NCBI RefSeq assembly: GCF_900112755.1
Contig: NZ_FOMW01000002.1
Coordinates: 186,001 to 250,000 of the forward strand
DNA length: 64,000 nucleotides
Source: Sulfitobacter brevis
Lineage (GTDB): Bacteria > Pseudomonadota > Alphaproteobacteria > Rhodobacterales > Rhodobacteraceae
Reading direction: 5' to 3'
Positions 34,502 to 43,913 of this stretch are shown one piece after another. A program made the translations under genes and the position numbers. The notes beneath the pieces were generated by a model. That model searched no databases. It saw only the letters and a program-made list of their open reading frames with translations, and was not told where the DNA came from. The first letter of the stretch is position 1, and every line of letters starts with the position of its first letter.

Positions 34502-35967
34502 AAGGACACCTTGCGCCATTCGCGACCGTCACGCCGCATCAATTCGGTTGAATCAGTCGGCCCGTCCGAACCGCTGTCGTAGGGCTTTGGCACGTCATTC
34601 CGCGCCTCCCAACCCTCAATGATCGGATCAGTCCATGCCCAAGCAGCCTCGACCTCGTCGCCGCGCATGAACAGCGTCTGGTTGCCGCGGATCACATCCA
34701 TGATCAAGCGCTCGTAGGCGTCGACCTGATCAGCCCCCTCTTCGCCCAAAGCATCGGCGAAGGTCATATCCAGCGGCACATCGACAAGGCGCATACCGCC
34801 CGGTCCCGGCTCCTTGATAGTGACGCCAAGGGTAATGCCTTCGTTAGGTTGCAGGCGGATCGACAGCACGTTGCGATGCCGACCGGCGTCCTCGGCAAAG
34901 ATCGAGTGCGGGGTTTCTTTGAAGACGACCGTAATCTCGGAGGAGCGCGCCGACATGCGCTTGCCCGTGCGCAGATAAAACGGCGTCCCTGCCCACCGCC
35001 AGTTGCTGATGTGGGTCTTGAGCGCGATGAAGCTTTCGGTACGCGACCGCGCATCGCCCACGGCAGTGCGATAGCCCGGCGCATTGGCCTCGTTCATCGG
35101 TTCGGCCTGATACTGGCCCCGGATAATGTGATGCGGCAGAACCGGATCGAGCGCGCGGATCACTTTCAGTTTTTCATCCCGGACCGCATCGGGATCAAAC
35201 CGCGCTGGCGGTTCCATCGCGATGAGGCACAGCAATTGCATCAGGTGGTTTTGCACCATGTCGCGCATCGCGCCGGACTTGTCATAGTACTCCCCGCGCC
35301 CGCCGACACCCACGGTCTCGGCCACGGTGATCTGGATATGATCGACGTATTGCGCATTCCACAGCGGCTCGAACAGCATATTGCCGAAACGCACCGCCAT
35401 CAGGTTCTGCACGGTCTCTTTGCCGAGGTAATGGTCGATCCGGTAGATCTGGTGTTCGTCGAAATAGGTAGCAAGCGTCGCGTTCAGCGTTTGCGCCGTT
35501 TCAAGGTCACGGCCAAAGGGCTTTTCCACCACAATTCGCGCGTCCTGATCAGCCATGCCCCATTTCTGCAACCGCTCGGCCAAATCCCCGAACAAGGCGG
35601 GCGACACCGAGAAATAATAGGCCTCGACCCGACCTTTGCCGGACATCTTTTCCTGTAACTCGGCCCAGCCCTGATCGCCCCGCGCGTCAATCGCGACATA
35701 ATCAATCTGTTCGAGAAAGGCCTCAAGAGTGCCGGTCTCACAGGTAAAGCCGCCGCCAAATTCCTGCGTCGCCTCGGCCACCATTGCGCGAAATGCGGCA
35801 ACATCGATGTCCGAGCGTGCCGCGCCGATGATTCGTGCCTCGGGTGGCATCTGCCCTGCACAGAAGCGCCGGAACAAACCTGGCAGAATTTTCCGGCGGG
35901 CCAGATCGCCCGTACCGCCGAATATAACAAGGTCGAACGGGTCAACCGGTATGACGCGTGAAACCAT
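34498..35967 (-). CDS. zwf: Glucose-6-phosphate 1-dehydrogenase
   Basis: Zwf oxidises glucose-6-phosphate with NAD(P)+. The 489-residue protein has the Rossmann start VIFGGTGDLARRKI, the active-site motif YRIDHYLGKETVQN (catalytic His) and VEKPFGRD, plus a C-terminal beta domain with FYLRTGKRMSARSSEI. The length is normal. The leader contains a 15-base perfect palindrome and a promoter-like sequence, so the operon is likely repressor-controlled. Genes edd and eda are not adjacent. Confidence 0.96.
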   Translation of the reverse strand: MVSRVIPVDPFDLVIFGGTGDLARRKILPGLFRRFCAGQMPPEARIIGAARSDIDVAAFRAMVAEATQEFGGGFTCETGTLEAFLEQIDYVAIDARGDQGWAELQEKMSGKGRVEAYYFSVSPALFGDLAERLQKWGMADQDARIVVEKPFGRDLETAQTLNATLATYFDEHQIYRIDHYLGKETVQNLMAVRFGNMLFEPLWNAQYVDHIQITVAETVGVGGRGEYYDKSGAMRDMVQNHLMQLLCLIAMEPPARFDPDAVRDEKLKVIRALDPVLPHHIIRGQYQAEPMNEANAPGYRTAVGDARSRTESFIALKTHISNWRWAGTPFYLRTGKRMSARSSEITVVFKETPHSIFAEDAGRHRNVLSIRLQPNEGITLGVTIKEPGPGGMRLVDVPLDMTFADALGEEGADQVDAYERLIMDVIRGNQTLFMRGDEVEAAWAWTDPIIEGWEARNDVPKPYDSGSDGPTDSTELMRRDGREWRKVSL

Positions 35968-35989
35968 TTTGAAGATCCCTTAAATACGC

Positions 35990-36004
35990 TTGTGTCTGAC
36001 ACAA
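35990..36004. promoter_or_regulatory. Palindromic operator candidate in the zwf leader
   Basis: TTGTGTC-T-GACACAA is a perfect 15-base dyad, 23-37 bases upstream of the zwf ATG and about 12 bases after the predicted transcription start. Odd-centred dyads of this size in a catabolic leader are typical repressor sites. Which regulator binds is not known. Confidence 0.55.
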
Positions 36005-36022
36005 AACCCAACTGTTAGCGCA

Positions 36023-36050
36023 AACATAGCTTATTTCCAGCATTTCACAA
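36023..36050 (-). promoter_or_regulatory. Predicted zwf promoter
   Basis: On the minus strand, TTGTGA (36050-36045) and TATGTT (36028-36023) are separated by 16 bases. A second inverted repeat, CTGTGC-N8-GCACAG (36053-36072), overlaps its upstream edge. Confidence 0.45.
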
Positions 36051-36138
36051 GTCTGTGCTTAACCTTGCACAGGCTTTTAATGTGACCAAGTTTGACATAG
36101 CACACTTCACAGCAACTGTTGGGTTGAGACAAGGACGA

Positions 36139-37101
36139 ATGATGAAAGACTTGGCGACAGAGACCGACGGCGCGAATATCGGCAAATTTCTCGACCCTCG
36201 CGTGACGGCCAAGGGCGAAGATCGCGCGCGCGTGTCGCTGAGTAACCCCAAGACCCTTTGGTTCAACACCGGCACGCTGTGCAACATTGAATGCACCAAC
36301 TGCTATATCGCCTCAAGCCCGACCAACGATGCGCTGGTTTACATCACTCCGACAGAGGTTGGCGATTACCTCGACCAGCTGGAGCAGCGGGACTGGCCGG
36401 TGACCGAGATCGCCTTTACCGGCGGCGAGCCCTTTATGAACCCGCAGATGATCGACATGACAGAAAGCGCATTGGCACGCGGATATGAGGTGTTGATCCT
36501 GACCAATGCCATGCGCCCGATGATGCGCAAAACAGTGCAGACAGGCTTGATGCGGTTGAATGCGGCCTACCCCGGCAAGCTGACCCTGCGCATTTCCGTC
36601 GATCACCACCGCGAGGACCTGCACGACACCGAACGCGGTGCCGGTGCTTTTGAGAAGACCCTCACCGGCATGGCATGGCTGCGCGACAACGGCTTTCGCA
36701 TGGCTGTCGCAGGCCGATCCATATTTGCTGAGAACGACAACGAGAGCCGCGCCGGTTATGCCGCCCTCTTTGCCGAGTATGGTTTTGATATTGATGCGCA
36801 AAACGCGGGCATGACAGTGCTGTTTCCCGAAATGGATGAAACTGTCGAAGTTCCTGAAATTACCACCGCATGCTGGGGTATTCTGGATGTCTCGCCCGAT
36901 GCGATGATGTGTGCCTCCTCCCGCATGGTGGTTAAACGCAAAGGGGCGCAAAAGCCTGCCGTGTTGGCCTGTACCTTGCTGCCCTATGCGCCGGAATTCG
37001 AGCTTGGCGCCACCTTGCAAGAGGCCGAGCGCGACGTGGCACTAAACCATCCCCATTGCGCCAAGTTCTGCGTTTTGGGCGGCGCAAGCTGTTCAGCTTA
37101 A
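36139..37101 (+). CDS. Radical SAM protein with C-terminal cysteine-rich region
   Basis: This 320-residue radical SAM enzyme has the cluster motif C48-x3-C52-x2-C55 (CNIECTNC), the glycine-rich TGGEPFMNP SAM-binding motif and ILTNAMRPM. The last 80 or so residues carry six more cysteines (TTACWG, AMMCAS, VLACTL, HPHCAKFC, GASC), suggestive of an auxiliary Fe-S cluster of the SPASM/Twitch kind. Start ATG 36139 has AAGGACGA upstream. Earlier in-frame ATG at 36055 falls in the zwf promoter region. It is an orphan: no peptide precursor or sister enzyme is adjacent. The substrate is unknown. Confidence 0.85.
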   Translation: MMKDLATETDGANIGKFLDPRVTAKGEDRARVSLSNPKTLWFNTGTLCNIECTNCYIASSPTNDALVYITPTEVGDYLDQLEQRDWPVTEIAFTGGEPFMNPQMIDMTESALARGYEVLILTNAMRPMMRKTVQTGLMRLNAAYPGKLTLRISVDHHREDLHDTERGAGAFEKTLTGMAWLRDNGFRMAVAGRSIFAENDNESRAGYAALFAEYGFDIDAQNAGMTVLFPEMDETVEVPEITTACWGILDVSPDAMMCASSRMVVKRKGAQKPAVLACTLLPYAPEFELGATLQEAERDVALNHPHCAKFCVLGGASCSA

Positions 37102-37131
37102 TCGCGCCTGCCCTGATTCAGCGATCTTTGA

Positions 37132-37401
37132 TCAGTGCAGGGTAAACTCGCCCACAACATTGCGCCATTCGCCCGTCGCCAAAAGCTTGCGATGGGTAAA
37201 GCGCACCGAGTGGAGCGGGCCTTCGATCTCGGATTGCCAGAACTCGACAAATTTGAACAGGCGCGGATGATCGGGCGCGATGTCATAATCTTGCCAGACA
37301 TAGCTGTTGAGCACGTGTGTATAGTCAGGCATCCGGTAAAAGAACTCTGCCGTGGTCAGGCCATAGCCTTTTAGCATGAGTTCGGTATCAGTTGCGGGCA
37401 T
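37132..37401 (-). CDS. Usg family protein
   Basis: This 89-residue protein matches the small alphaproteobacterial Usg family (named for its position upstream of a gyrase/tryptophan-related gene; function unproven). It has conserved ELMLKGYGLTTAEFFYRMPD, then NSYVWQDYDIAPDHPRLFKFVEFW and a basic mid-segment. Start ATG 37401 has AAGGAGAGG upstream. It is divergent from gyrA, with 188 bases between them, and convergent with the radical SAM gene. Confidence 0.85.
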   Translation of the reverse strand: MPATDTELMLKGYGLTTAEFFYRMPDYTHVLNSYVWQDYDIAPDHPRLFKFVEFWQSEIEGPLHSVRFTHRKLLATGEWRNVVGEFTLH

Positions 37402-37517
37402 TTTCACCTCTCCTTGCTGCTTACCCGACCAGCCTGACAGTTAATTATTACTTTTCAATAAAAACAGTGTGTTGGCACTCTAACCCAAATGCTGCCAGTG
37501 CGTTTGGGCCACAGCCA

Positions 37518-37547
37518 TTGCACCTGATATGCGGCGTCTGCTATACA
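37518..37547 (+). promoter_or_regulatory. Predicted gyrA promoter
   Basis: TTGCAC (37518-37523) and TATACA (37542-37547) are separated by 18 bases, 43 bases before the gyrA GTG. Confidence 0.5.
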
Positions 37548-37589
37548 AAACCGCAACATATAGAGCCTATCAAAAGCTGAGCAGATCAC

Positions 37590-40346
37590 GTGAACGACAC
37601 GCCAGAAACGCCTGAAAACAATGACGAAAACACGCCAGAGCGTCCGATCTTTGATGGTCCGTCCGTCACTATCGAGCACGAGATGCGCACAAGCTATCTC
37701 GATTATGCCATGTCGGTCATCGTCAGTCGCGCCATTCCTGATCTTCGGGACGGTCTGAAACCTGTTCACCGCCGCATTCTTTATGGGATGCATGAAGCTG
37801 GTAACACGCACGACAAATCCTACCGTAAATCGGCCCGTTCTGTGGGCGACGTAATGGGTAAATACCACCCTCACGGCGACAGCGCGATTTATGACGCACT
37901 GGTGCGGATGGCGCAGGATTTCTCGATGTCGCTGCCGTTGCTTGACGGTCAAGGCAACTTCGGCTCCATGGACGGTGATAGTGCTGCAGCCATGCGCTAT
38001 ACAGAAGTGCGCATGGACAAGCCTGCCGCATTCCTGCTGTCTGATATCGATAAAGATACCGTAGACTTTCAAGACAACTATGATGGCAAAGACCGCGAAC
38101 CAACGGTCCTTCCTGCCCGTTTCCCGAACATGCTGGTCAACGGCGCTGGCGGTATTGCTGTCGGCATGGCGACCAATATTCCGCCCCATAACCTTGGCGA
38201 AGTAATTGACGCCACATTGGCGCTGATCGAAGACCCTGACCTGACGTCGGAGCAGTTAATCGAATACGTGCCCGGCCCAGATTTCCCGACCGGCGGCATT
38301 ATGCTGGGCCGGACTGGCGCGCGCAAAGCCTACCTTGAGGGTCGTGGTTCGGTCATCATCCGCGCAAAGACGCGGATTGAAGAGATCCGCAAAGATCGTT
38401 GGGCGATTGTGCTCGACGAGATCCCCTATCAGGTCAACAAAGCCTCGATGATCGAAAAGATCGCCGAGCAGGTGCGCGAGAAAAAGATCGAGGGCATCGC
38501 CCACGTACAAGATGAATCCGACCGCAACGGCGTGCGCGTCGTTGTCGAGTTGAAGCGCGATGCGACCGCCGAAGTCGTGATGAACCAGTTGTTCCGCTTT
38601 ACGCCGATGCAGACTTATTTTGGCTGTAATATGTTGGCCCTGAATGGTGGCCGACCCGAGCAGCTGACATTGCGTAAGTTCCTTACCTCTTTCATTGATT
38701 TCCGCGAAGACGTGGTCGCCCGTCGCACCGCTTATCTCTTGCGTAAAGCCCGCGAACGCAGCCATATCCTCTGTGGCCTGGCCGTTGCCGTGACCAATAT
38801 CGATGAAATCGTCGCCACGATCCGGTCCTCGGCCGATGCCGGAGAAGCGCGCGAAAAGCTGATGACGCGGCGCTGGCCCGCGCGTGACATCCTGCCTTAT
38901 ATCGCATTGATCGATGATCCGACCCATACTGCGAACGACGATGGCACCTATAACCTGTCAGAAACGCAGGCCCGCGCCATTCTTGAATTGCGTCTGCAGC
39001 GTCTGACCCAGATTGGCGTCAAGGAAGTCACCGACGAGCTGGAAGAGCTGGCGGCCAAGATTAAGGAATACCTCGAAATCCTTGGCTCGCGGGAGCGGAT
39101 CATGGGCATCATCGCGGACGAGCTGCGCGAAGTGCGCGAATTGTTCGCCGTGCCGCGCCGCACCGAGATTGTCGACTGGTCCGGCGATATGGACGACGAA
39201 GATCTGATTGCGCGCGAGGACATGGTCGTGACAGTCACCTCCGGCGGTTATATCAAACGCACCCCGCTGATCGATTTCCGCAGCCAGCGCCGCGGTGGCA
39301 AGGGTGTCAGCGGTATGGCCACCAAAGAAGAAGACGTGGTCACCACGCTCTTTGTCGCCAATACCCATACGCAGCTGCTGTTCTTCACCACCGATGGCAT
39401 GGTCTACAAGCTCAAGACCTGGCGCTTGCCACAAGGCGGACGGGCCTCTAAGGGCAAGGCGATCGTCAATATCTTGCCGATCCCTGTCGGGGTTTCCATC
39501 GCGGCAATTATGCCTGTGGACCGCGACGAGAAGGATTGGGACGATCTTCAGGTGGTCTTTGCCACATCGGCAGGCACTGTGCGCCGAAACAAGCTGTCGG
39601 ACTTCACCAATGTGAAATCAAACGGCAAGATCGCGATGAAGTTCGAGGATGATCACGCCAATACGACGCTGATCAACGCCCGCATCGCCTCGCATGATGA
39701 CGATGTGATGTTGGTTACCAACTCGGGCCGCGCGATCCGTTTCCCTGCGACCGATGTGCGGGTATTTAACAGCCGCGCCTCTGTCGGGGTGCGCGGTATC
39801 CGGTTGAACGGCGACGACAAGGTCGTCTCCATGTCGATCATCCGCCACTTCGATGCGACGTCAGATGAGCGCCAAGCCTATCTCAAGATGCGTCGCGCGA
39901 TGGCGGGTTTGACTGATGAGGCCGAAGTATCTGATGATGAGGAAACTACAGGCGCGGCGGTCGAGATTGATTATCCAGCGATGTCTGCTGCCGAGAACCT
40001 GATCCTGACCATCACGGCAAAAGGCGCGGGCAAGCTGAGCTCCAGCCATGACTATCCAGTCCGTGGGCGCGGTGGCCTTGGCGTCACAGCGATGGACAAA
40101 GCGATGCGCGGCGGCCAAATCGTCGCTTCCTTCCCTGTCGAGTTGGACGACCAGATCATGCTCGCGACCTCTAAGGGGCAGTCGATCCGTGTGCCGGTCG
40201 AGGGCATCTCCTTCCGCTCACGCAGCGCGGGCGGGGTTCGGGTGTTTAACACCGGCAAGAACGAGGAAGTTGTCAGTGTGGCATGGATCGCCGATCAAGG
40301 CGCCGAGGCCGACGAAGAGATTGAGGGTGACGCTGCCACCGAGTGA
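37590..40346 (+). CDS. gyrA: DNA gyrase subunit A
   Basis: GyrA is the DNA-cleaving subunit of gyrase. The 918-residue protein has the catalytic Tyr137 in AAAMRYTEV, the quinolone-determining segment [10 protein letters not shown] with Ser98 and Asp102 in the unmutated (susceptible-type) state, and the GyrA box QRRGGKG at about 566-572 before the C-terminal beta-pinwheel. A short acidic insert sits near residue 770-785 ([13 protein letters not shown]). The start is GTG 37590. A strong terminator follows. Length and motifs separate it from ParC. Confidence 0.97.
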   Translation: MNDTPETPENNDENTPERPIFDGPSVTIEHEMRTSYLDYAMSVIVSRAIPDLRDGLKPVHRRILYGMHEAGNTHDKSYRKSARSVGDVMGKYHPHGDSAIYDALVRMAQDFSMSLPLLDGQGNFGSMDGDSAAAMRYTEVRMDKPAAFLLSDIDKDTVDFQDNYDGKDREPTVLPARFPNMLVNGAGGIAVGMATNIPPHNLGEVIDATLALIEDPDLTSEQLIEYVPGPDFPTGGIMLGRTGARKAYLEGRGSVIIRAKTRIEEIRKDRWAIVLDEIPYQVNKASMIEKIAEQVREKKIEGIAHVQDESDRNGVRVVVELKRDATAEVVMNQLFRFTPMQTYFGCNMLALNGGRPEQLTLRKFLTSFIDFREDVVARRTAYLLRKARERSHILCGLAVAVTNIDEIVATIRSSADAGEAREKLMTRRWPARDILPYIALIDDPTHTANDDGTYNLSETQARAILELRLQRLTQIGVKEVTDELEELAAKIKEYLEILGSRERIMGIIADELREVRELFAVPRRTEIVDWSGDMDDEDLIAREDMVVTVTSGGYIKRTPLIDFRSQRRGGKGVSGMATKEEDVVTTLFVANTHTQLLFFTTDGMVYKLKTWRLPQGGRASKGKAIVNILPIPVGVSIAAIMPVDRDEKDWDDLQVVFATSAGTVRRNKLSDFTNVKSNGKIAMKFEDDHANTTLINARIASHDDDVMLVTNSGRAIRFPATDVRVFNSRASVGVRGIRLNGDDKVVSMSIIRHFDATSDERQAYLKMRRAMAGLTDEAEVSDDEETTGAAVEIDYPAMSAAENLILTITAKGAGKLSSSHDYPVRGRGGLGVTAMDKAMRGGQIVASFPVELDDQIMLATSKGQSIRVPVEGISFRSRSAGGVRVFNTGKNEEVVSVAWIADQGAEADEEIEGDAATE

Positions 40347-40402
40347 TGATTGCCGGGCTATCAGCCAGCCGCTTAACCGGTTGATTGCCGAAGCCTAGAA
40401 AA

Positions 40403-40438
40403 AAAGAGGCCCCGACGAAGGTTCGTTGGGGCCTCTTT
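40403..40438 (+). terminator. Rho-independent terminator of gyrA
   Basis: An almost perfect 16-17 bp hairpin: AAAGAGGCCCC-G-ACGAA-GG-TTCGT-T-GGGGCCTCTTT. A-run upstream and T-run downstream make it potentially bidirectional. Confidence 0.9.
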
Positions 40439-40581
40439 GCATTCGAAGGTATCGAAAGTACATGCGCAAAAACCGAACACCGCTATGCCCGTTAATCGAT
40501 CACCTCGCCCAGATCATCGCGCGTCCTATGGCGCTATCACCTGAGGATTTGGCGTGCCAAACCACACATTACGTATAAAAA
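40439..40581. other. Non-coding gap between two terminators
   Basis: No supported gene. A minus-strand frame near 40493-40560 reads ...DDLGEVID then stop, but has two in-frame stops just before it and no start, so at most it is a remnant. Confidence 0.4.
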
Positions 40582-40614
40582 ATCCCCGCGCTCTGTCATG
40601 CAGAACGCGGGGAT
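40582..40614 (-). terminator. Rho-independent terminator of the small secreted-protein gene
   Basis: ATCCCCGCG (40582-40590) pairs with CGCGGGGAT (40606-40614), extended inside by TCTG/CAGA. On the minus strand it is followed by TTTTTTAT, so it serves the gene at 40659-40997. Confidence 0.85.
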
Positions 40615-40658
40615 AATTAGCGTCGGAAGTTAATCAACTGGCGAAAAACGGGCGTAGA

Positions 40659-40997
40659 TTAGGATCCGGTTGTTGTTGTTGTTGTGGAGTTCGAACCGTT
40701 CGATGCGATCAAGATGATCCCGATAAGACCTGCGCCGATTGCTGCGCCAGTCGCCAAGCCGCTGCCGGCGGTGTAGAGGGATGCATCGGCTTTAACGCAA
40801 CGGCGCGCATTTACACCATCGACTGCAACGATCGCTGCTTCGCAGCTATAGATAACGCCGTTAGCGCCCTGTACAACCAGCGGGTAGGCTGGGTTACCAC
40901 TGTTACCTTCGAGGACAGCGGCCTGTGAGGTGGTTTGAGCGAAGCTCGAAGTGGCTGTCAGTACGACGGCGGCGGTGATGGAAAGAAAACGTTTCAT
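40659..40997 (-). CDS. Small secreted or membrane-associated protein, function unknown
   Basis: This 112-residue protein is not recognised. It has a signal peptide (MKRFLSITAAVVLTATSSFA, cleavage near residue 20), a domain of about 50 residues with two cysteines (YSCEAA and ARRCVK, possibly a disulfide), a Gly/Ala/Ile-rich hydrophobic segment of about 20 (ATGAAIGAGLIGIILIAS) and a poly-Thr tail. The start at 40997 has CGGGAG upstream. It stands alone between two terminator-bounded units. Envelope localisation is likely; the role is unknown. Confidence 0.75.
   Translation of the reverse strand: MKRFLSITAAVVLTATSSFAQTTSQAAVLEGNSGNPAYPLVVQGANGVIYSCEAAIVAVDGVNARRCVKADASLYTAGSGLATGAAIGAGLIGIILIASNGSNSTTTTTTGS
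40669..40686 (-). repeat. Trinucleotide repeat (GTT)6 coding poly-Thr
   Basis: Six GTT units on the plus strand encode the Thr run near the C-terminus of the small secreted protein. Changes in repeat number would alter length but not frame. Confidence 0.8.
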
Positions 40998-41164
40998 TTG
41001 GATCAACTCCCGAGGAAAATTTTGTTCAGCTACGGCGCTTATTACACGATTCCGAACTAACGGAAAGGCTAACGTTCAAGCGAAACACTAACCCCTTACC
41101 ACACTCATAATACGCGCCGTATTAATGATGGTTCCAGTCTAATCTTGCGTCTACTCTAAGATTA

Positions 41165-42643
41165 TCACCCGATTTTGTAAATATCCATAAATTTCGCCTT
41201 TAAATAGCGCAACAGGGGCTCCTCTGAAGGCTCCTTACCGATGGCGCGTGCGATCACATCACGCGGCTCGTAAAGCCCCCCGTGGGTCTGCACCGCCTGC
41301 TTGAGCCACGCAGTCGCCTTATTTGTATCGCCTTTCGCCAGATCCTCGTCGAGCGTGGGGATTGCAGGGCGCATCGCTTCGTTCAAACAGCCTGCATAGA
41401 CGTTGCCCAATGTATAAGTCGGGAAATATCCGAATAGACCGACGGACCAATGGACATCCTGCAACACACCGTTGGACGGACGGTCGACGGCATAGCCGAA
41501 ATCGGCTGCAAACCGCTCATTCCACGCCGCCTCGACGTCCTCCACAGCCAGATCGCCAGACATAAGCGCACGCTCAAGGTCAAAGCGCATCAACACATGC
41601 AGGTTATATTGCAACTCATCCGCTTCGGTGCGGATGAAGCCTTCGGAGACGCGGTTCACAATCCGGTAGAAGGTGTCGGCATCCTTCACGCCGATATCAC
41701 CAAAGGCTTCGTTCATCTGGTCGAACAGCCAACCGGTAAAGGCGCGGCTACGGCCGAGTTGGTTTTCATAAATACGGCTTTGGCTCTCATGCACACCCAT
41801 CGACACGCCCTTGCCTAAAGGCGTCAGCAGATAGGCCGGATCAATGCTTTGTTCATAACATGCGTGGCCGACCTCATGGATCGTTGAATAAAGACAATTG
41901 AACGGGTCTAGCGCATTGGTGCGGGTGGTGATGCGCACATCAAGCCCCGAGCCTGAGGCAAAGGGATGCACCGCTTTATCAACCCGCCCCATGCTCATGT
42001 CATAGCCGAAAGTCTTGGCAAGCTGGCGGGTCAGCTTCATCTGTGCGGCTTCGTCAAACACGCCTTCCAGCACAGGGGGCGCCTCGGCGGCGCGTACCGC
42101 TTCGCGCAGGCTGGTCAATTCGGGGCGCAAGGCACCAAACATTGCCTCAAGTGCTGCTGCCGTGGTGCCGGGCTCATAGTCTTGCAGCATTGCATCATAA
42201 ACATCACCGCCTGCGGCCAGCGCTTGGCCCTCTTCGCGCTTCAGGGCGATAACTTCGGCCAGCGTCGGCAGAAACGCAGCAACAGATTCGTCCTCGCGGG
42301 CCTGCGCCCAGATTCCTTGGGCCTGTGACGTGACCCGTGCGATACGGGCCGCAAGCTTGGCGGGCACCTTGGTGGCACGGTCATAATCGCGCCGGATGTG
42401 GCGCAGGTTGGCGTGGCCGACCTCGTCGAGACTGCTTTCTTCAATCGTGTCCAGCCAGTCCGCAATCCGGCTGTCGACACGCCGGGCGTGCAGCACGCCT
42501 TCCATCGCGGCCATTTCTTCACCGCGCTGGGGAGCGGCACCGCGTGGCATCATAGTTTCTTGATCCCAGCCCAAACGCCCCGCTACCTGCGAGAGCGCCT
42601 CGGTTTCGCGCTGAAATTCCATCAGTTCATCATAGGCAGACAT
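41165..42643 (-). CDS. Carboxypeptidase M32 (thermostable carboxypeptidase 1 family)
   Basis: This 492-residue zinc metallocarboxypeptidase has the HEXXH motif H256-E-V-G-H260, the DPFNCLYSTIHE lead-in, the downstream HESQSRIYENQLGRS (third ligand Glu) and the family C-terminal GYFPTYTLGNVYAG. M32 enzymes trim C-terminal residues of peptides in the cytosol. The length is standard. Start at 42643 (MSAYDELMEF); the heme A synthase stop lies 2 bases upstream, so the two are probably one operon. Confidence 0.95.
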   Translation of the reverse strand: MSAYDELMEFQRETEALSQVAGRLGWDQETMMPRGAAPQRGEEMAAMEGVLHARRVDSRIADWLDTIEESSLDEVGHANLRHIRRDYDRATKVPAKLAARIARVTSQAQGIWAQAREDESVAAFLPTLAEVIALKREEGQALAAGGDVYDAMLQDYEPGTTAAALEAMFGALRPELTSLREAVRAAEAPPVLEGVFDEAAQMKLTRQLAKTFGYDMSMGRVDKAVHPFASGSGLDVRITTRTNALDPFNCLYSTIHEVGHACYEQSIDPAYLLTPLGKGVSMGVHESQSRIYENQLGRSRAFTGWLFDQMNEAFGDIGVKDADTFYRIVNRVSEGFIRTEADELQYNLHVLMRFDLERALMSGDLAVEDVEAAWNERFAADFGYAVDRPSNGVLQDVHWSVGLFGYFPTYTLGNVYAGCLNEAMRPAIPTLDEDLAKGDTNKATAWLKQAVQTHGGLYEPRDVIARAIGKEPSEEPLLRYLKAKFMDIYKIG

Positions 42644-42644
42644 G

Positions 42645-43793
42645 TTATTTTCCTCGAATGGTCGCAGCGACCGGATAGGCCGACAAAAAGCGGGCGCGCA
42701 GGATCAAGACCCAAAGCACCACCGCCAGCGCCTGATGCGCCAACGCGATATGTACGGGTGCCGCGTAAAGCACCGTGGTAATGCCGAGCACCACCTGCAA
42801 GGCCAGCGCCGCAAAGACCGCATTAAACGCAAACCTCGTCTGTGGATGCGCCGAACGCCGGCCGCGCAGCCAGACGACGACCCCGAAGATCGCCAGCAGA
42901 TAGCCTGTCATCCGGTGCATGAATTGCACCAGTCCGGGGTTTTCAAAGAAGTTGCGCCAGCCCGGGGTGATACTGAAGGCATCGGGCGGAAAGAATTGCC
43001 CCTGCATCAACGGCCAATCCACAAAATAGCGCCCTGCGTCGATCCCCGCGACCAGCGCCCCAAGCAAAATTTGAATGAAGGCCAGATGCAGCATCCCCGT
43101 GGCCAGCCCGTAGTGCTTGCGCTCTTTGGCGCGGCGGGCCTGCATCAGGTCGCGCTCGGGTCGGCCCAGCAGCAGCACATACCACGTGATGAACCCCAAG
43201 ATCACAAAGGCCAGCCCCAGATGGGTCGCCAGACGGTAGCTCGCCACATCGGTGGTCGCCTCGCCCGTGGTCACGCCCGAGGCGACCATCCACCAGCCGA
43301 TTGCCCCCTGCGCGCCGCCAAGTGCGCCGACAAACACCAATCGCCCGCTCCACCCTGTCGGAATCTGGCGGCGCAGCAGGAACCACAAGAACCCTAGCGC
43401 CCAGACAAGGCCGATCACGCGGCCCAACTGGCGATGGCCCCATTCCCACCAATAGATCTTTTTGAAATCGGAAAGCTGCATCCAGTCGTTCTGGATCTGG
43501 AATTCGTCAATTGCTTGGTATTTGGCGAACTCTTCTTCCCAATCGGCCTCGTTCAGCGGCGGCATCGCGCCGGTAAAGGGCCGCCATTCGGTTATCGACA
43601 GGCCGGAATCCGTCAGCCGTGTGGCTCCGCCGACGGCGATCATCACAAAGACCAGCGCAAAAAGGATCATCAGCCAGACACGGATCGGGCCACGCGCGCC
43701 GCCTCGGCCGCGATCAATTGCGCCCGGTTGCGCGACAGGCCGCGTGGCCTGCGCCCCGCCAACATCTTCGAACAATTTGCGTTTTTCCGCCAT
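42645..43793 (-). CDS. ctaA: Heme A synthase (CtaA/Cox15)
   Basis: This 382-residue inner-membrane protein has about eight membrane segments and the Cox15 motifs: GGATRLTDSGLSITEWRPF (first loop), the EWGHRQLGR heme-ligand His, GGAQGAIGWWMV, RLATHLGLAFVIL, FMHRMTGYLLAI and ALAHQALAVVLW. It converts heme O to heme A for aa3-type oxidase. Start ATG 43793 (MAEKRKLFEDV); longer in-frame codons upstream lack conservation. Confidence 0.95.
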   Translation of the reverse strand: MAEKRKLFEDVGGAQATRPVAQPGAIDRGRGGARGPIRVWLMILFALVFVMIAVGGATRLTDSGLSITEWRPFTGAMPPLNEADWEEEFAKYQAIDEFQIQNDWMQLSDFKKIYWWEWGHRQLGRVIGLVWALGFLWFLLRRQIPTGWSGRLVFVGALGGAQGAIGWWMVASGVTTGEATTDVASYRLATHLGLAFVILGFITWYVLLLGRPERDLMQARRAKERKHYGLATGMLHLAFIQILLGALVAGIDAGRYFVDWPLMQGQFFPPDAFSITPGWRNFFENPGLVQFMHRMTGYLLAIFGVVVWLRGRRSAHPQTRFAFNAVFAALALQVVLGITTVLYAAPVHIALAHQALAVVLWVLILRARFLSAYPVAATIRGK

Positions 43794-43913
43794 GGCGCAC
43801 CCCGATTGCTGAATTGCCCTGATAGGTAGGACAACATGCGGGCAAGGTCTAGGATGAAAGCCCGGCCTCAAACGTCGTGGAATATACGGGTGGGTCCGGC
43901 GGTCGGCTGCGCC

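Noticed and set aside
40493-40560. Minus-strand remnant reading ...DDLGEVID-stop between two terminators
   Set aside because: Two in-frame stops directly upstream and no start or recognisable domain; too short to call a pseudogene.
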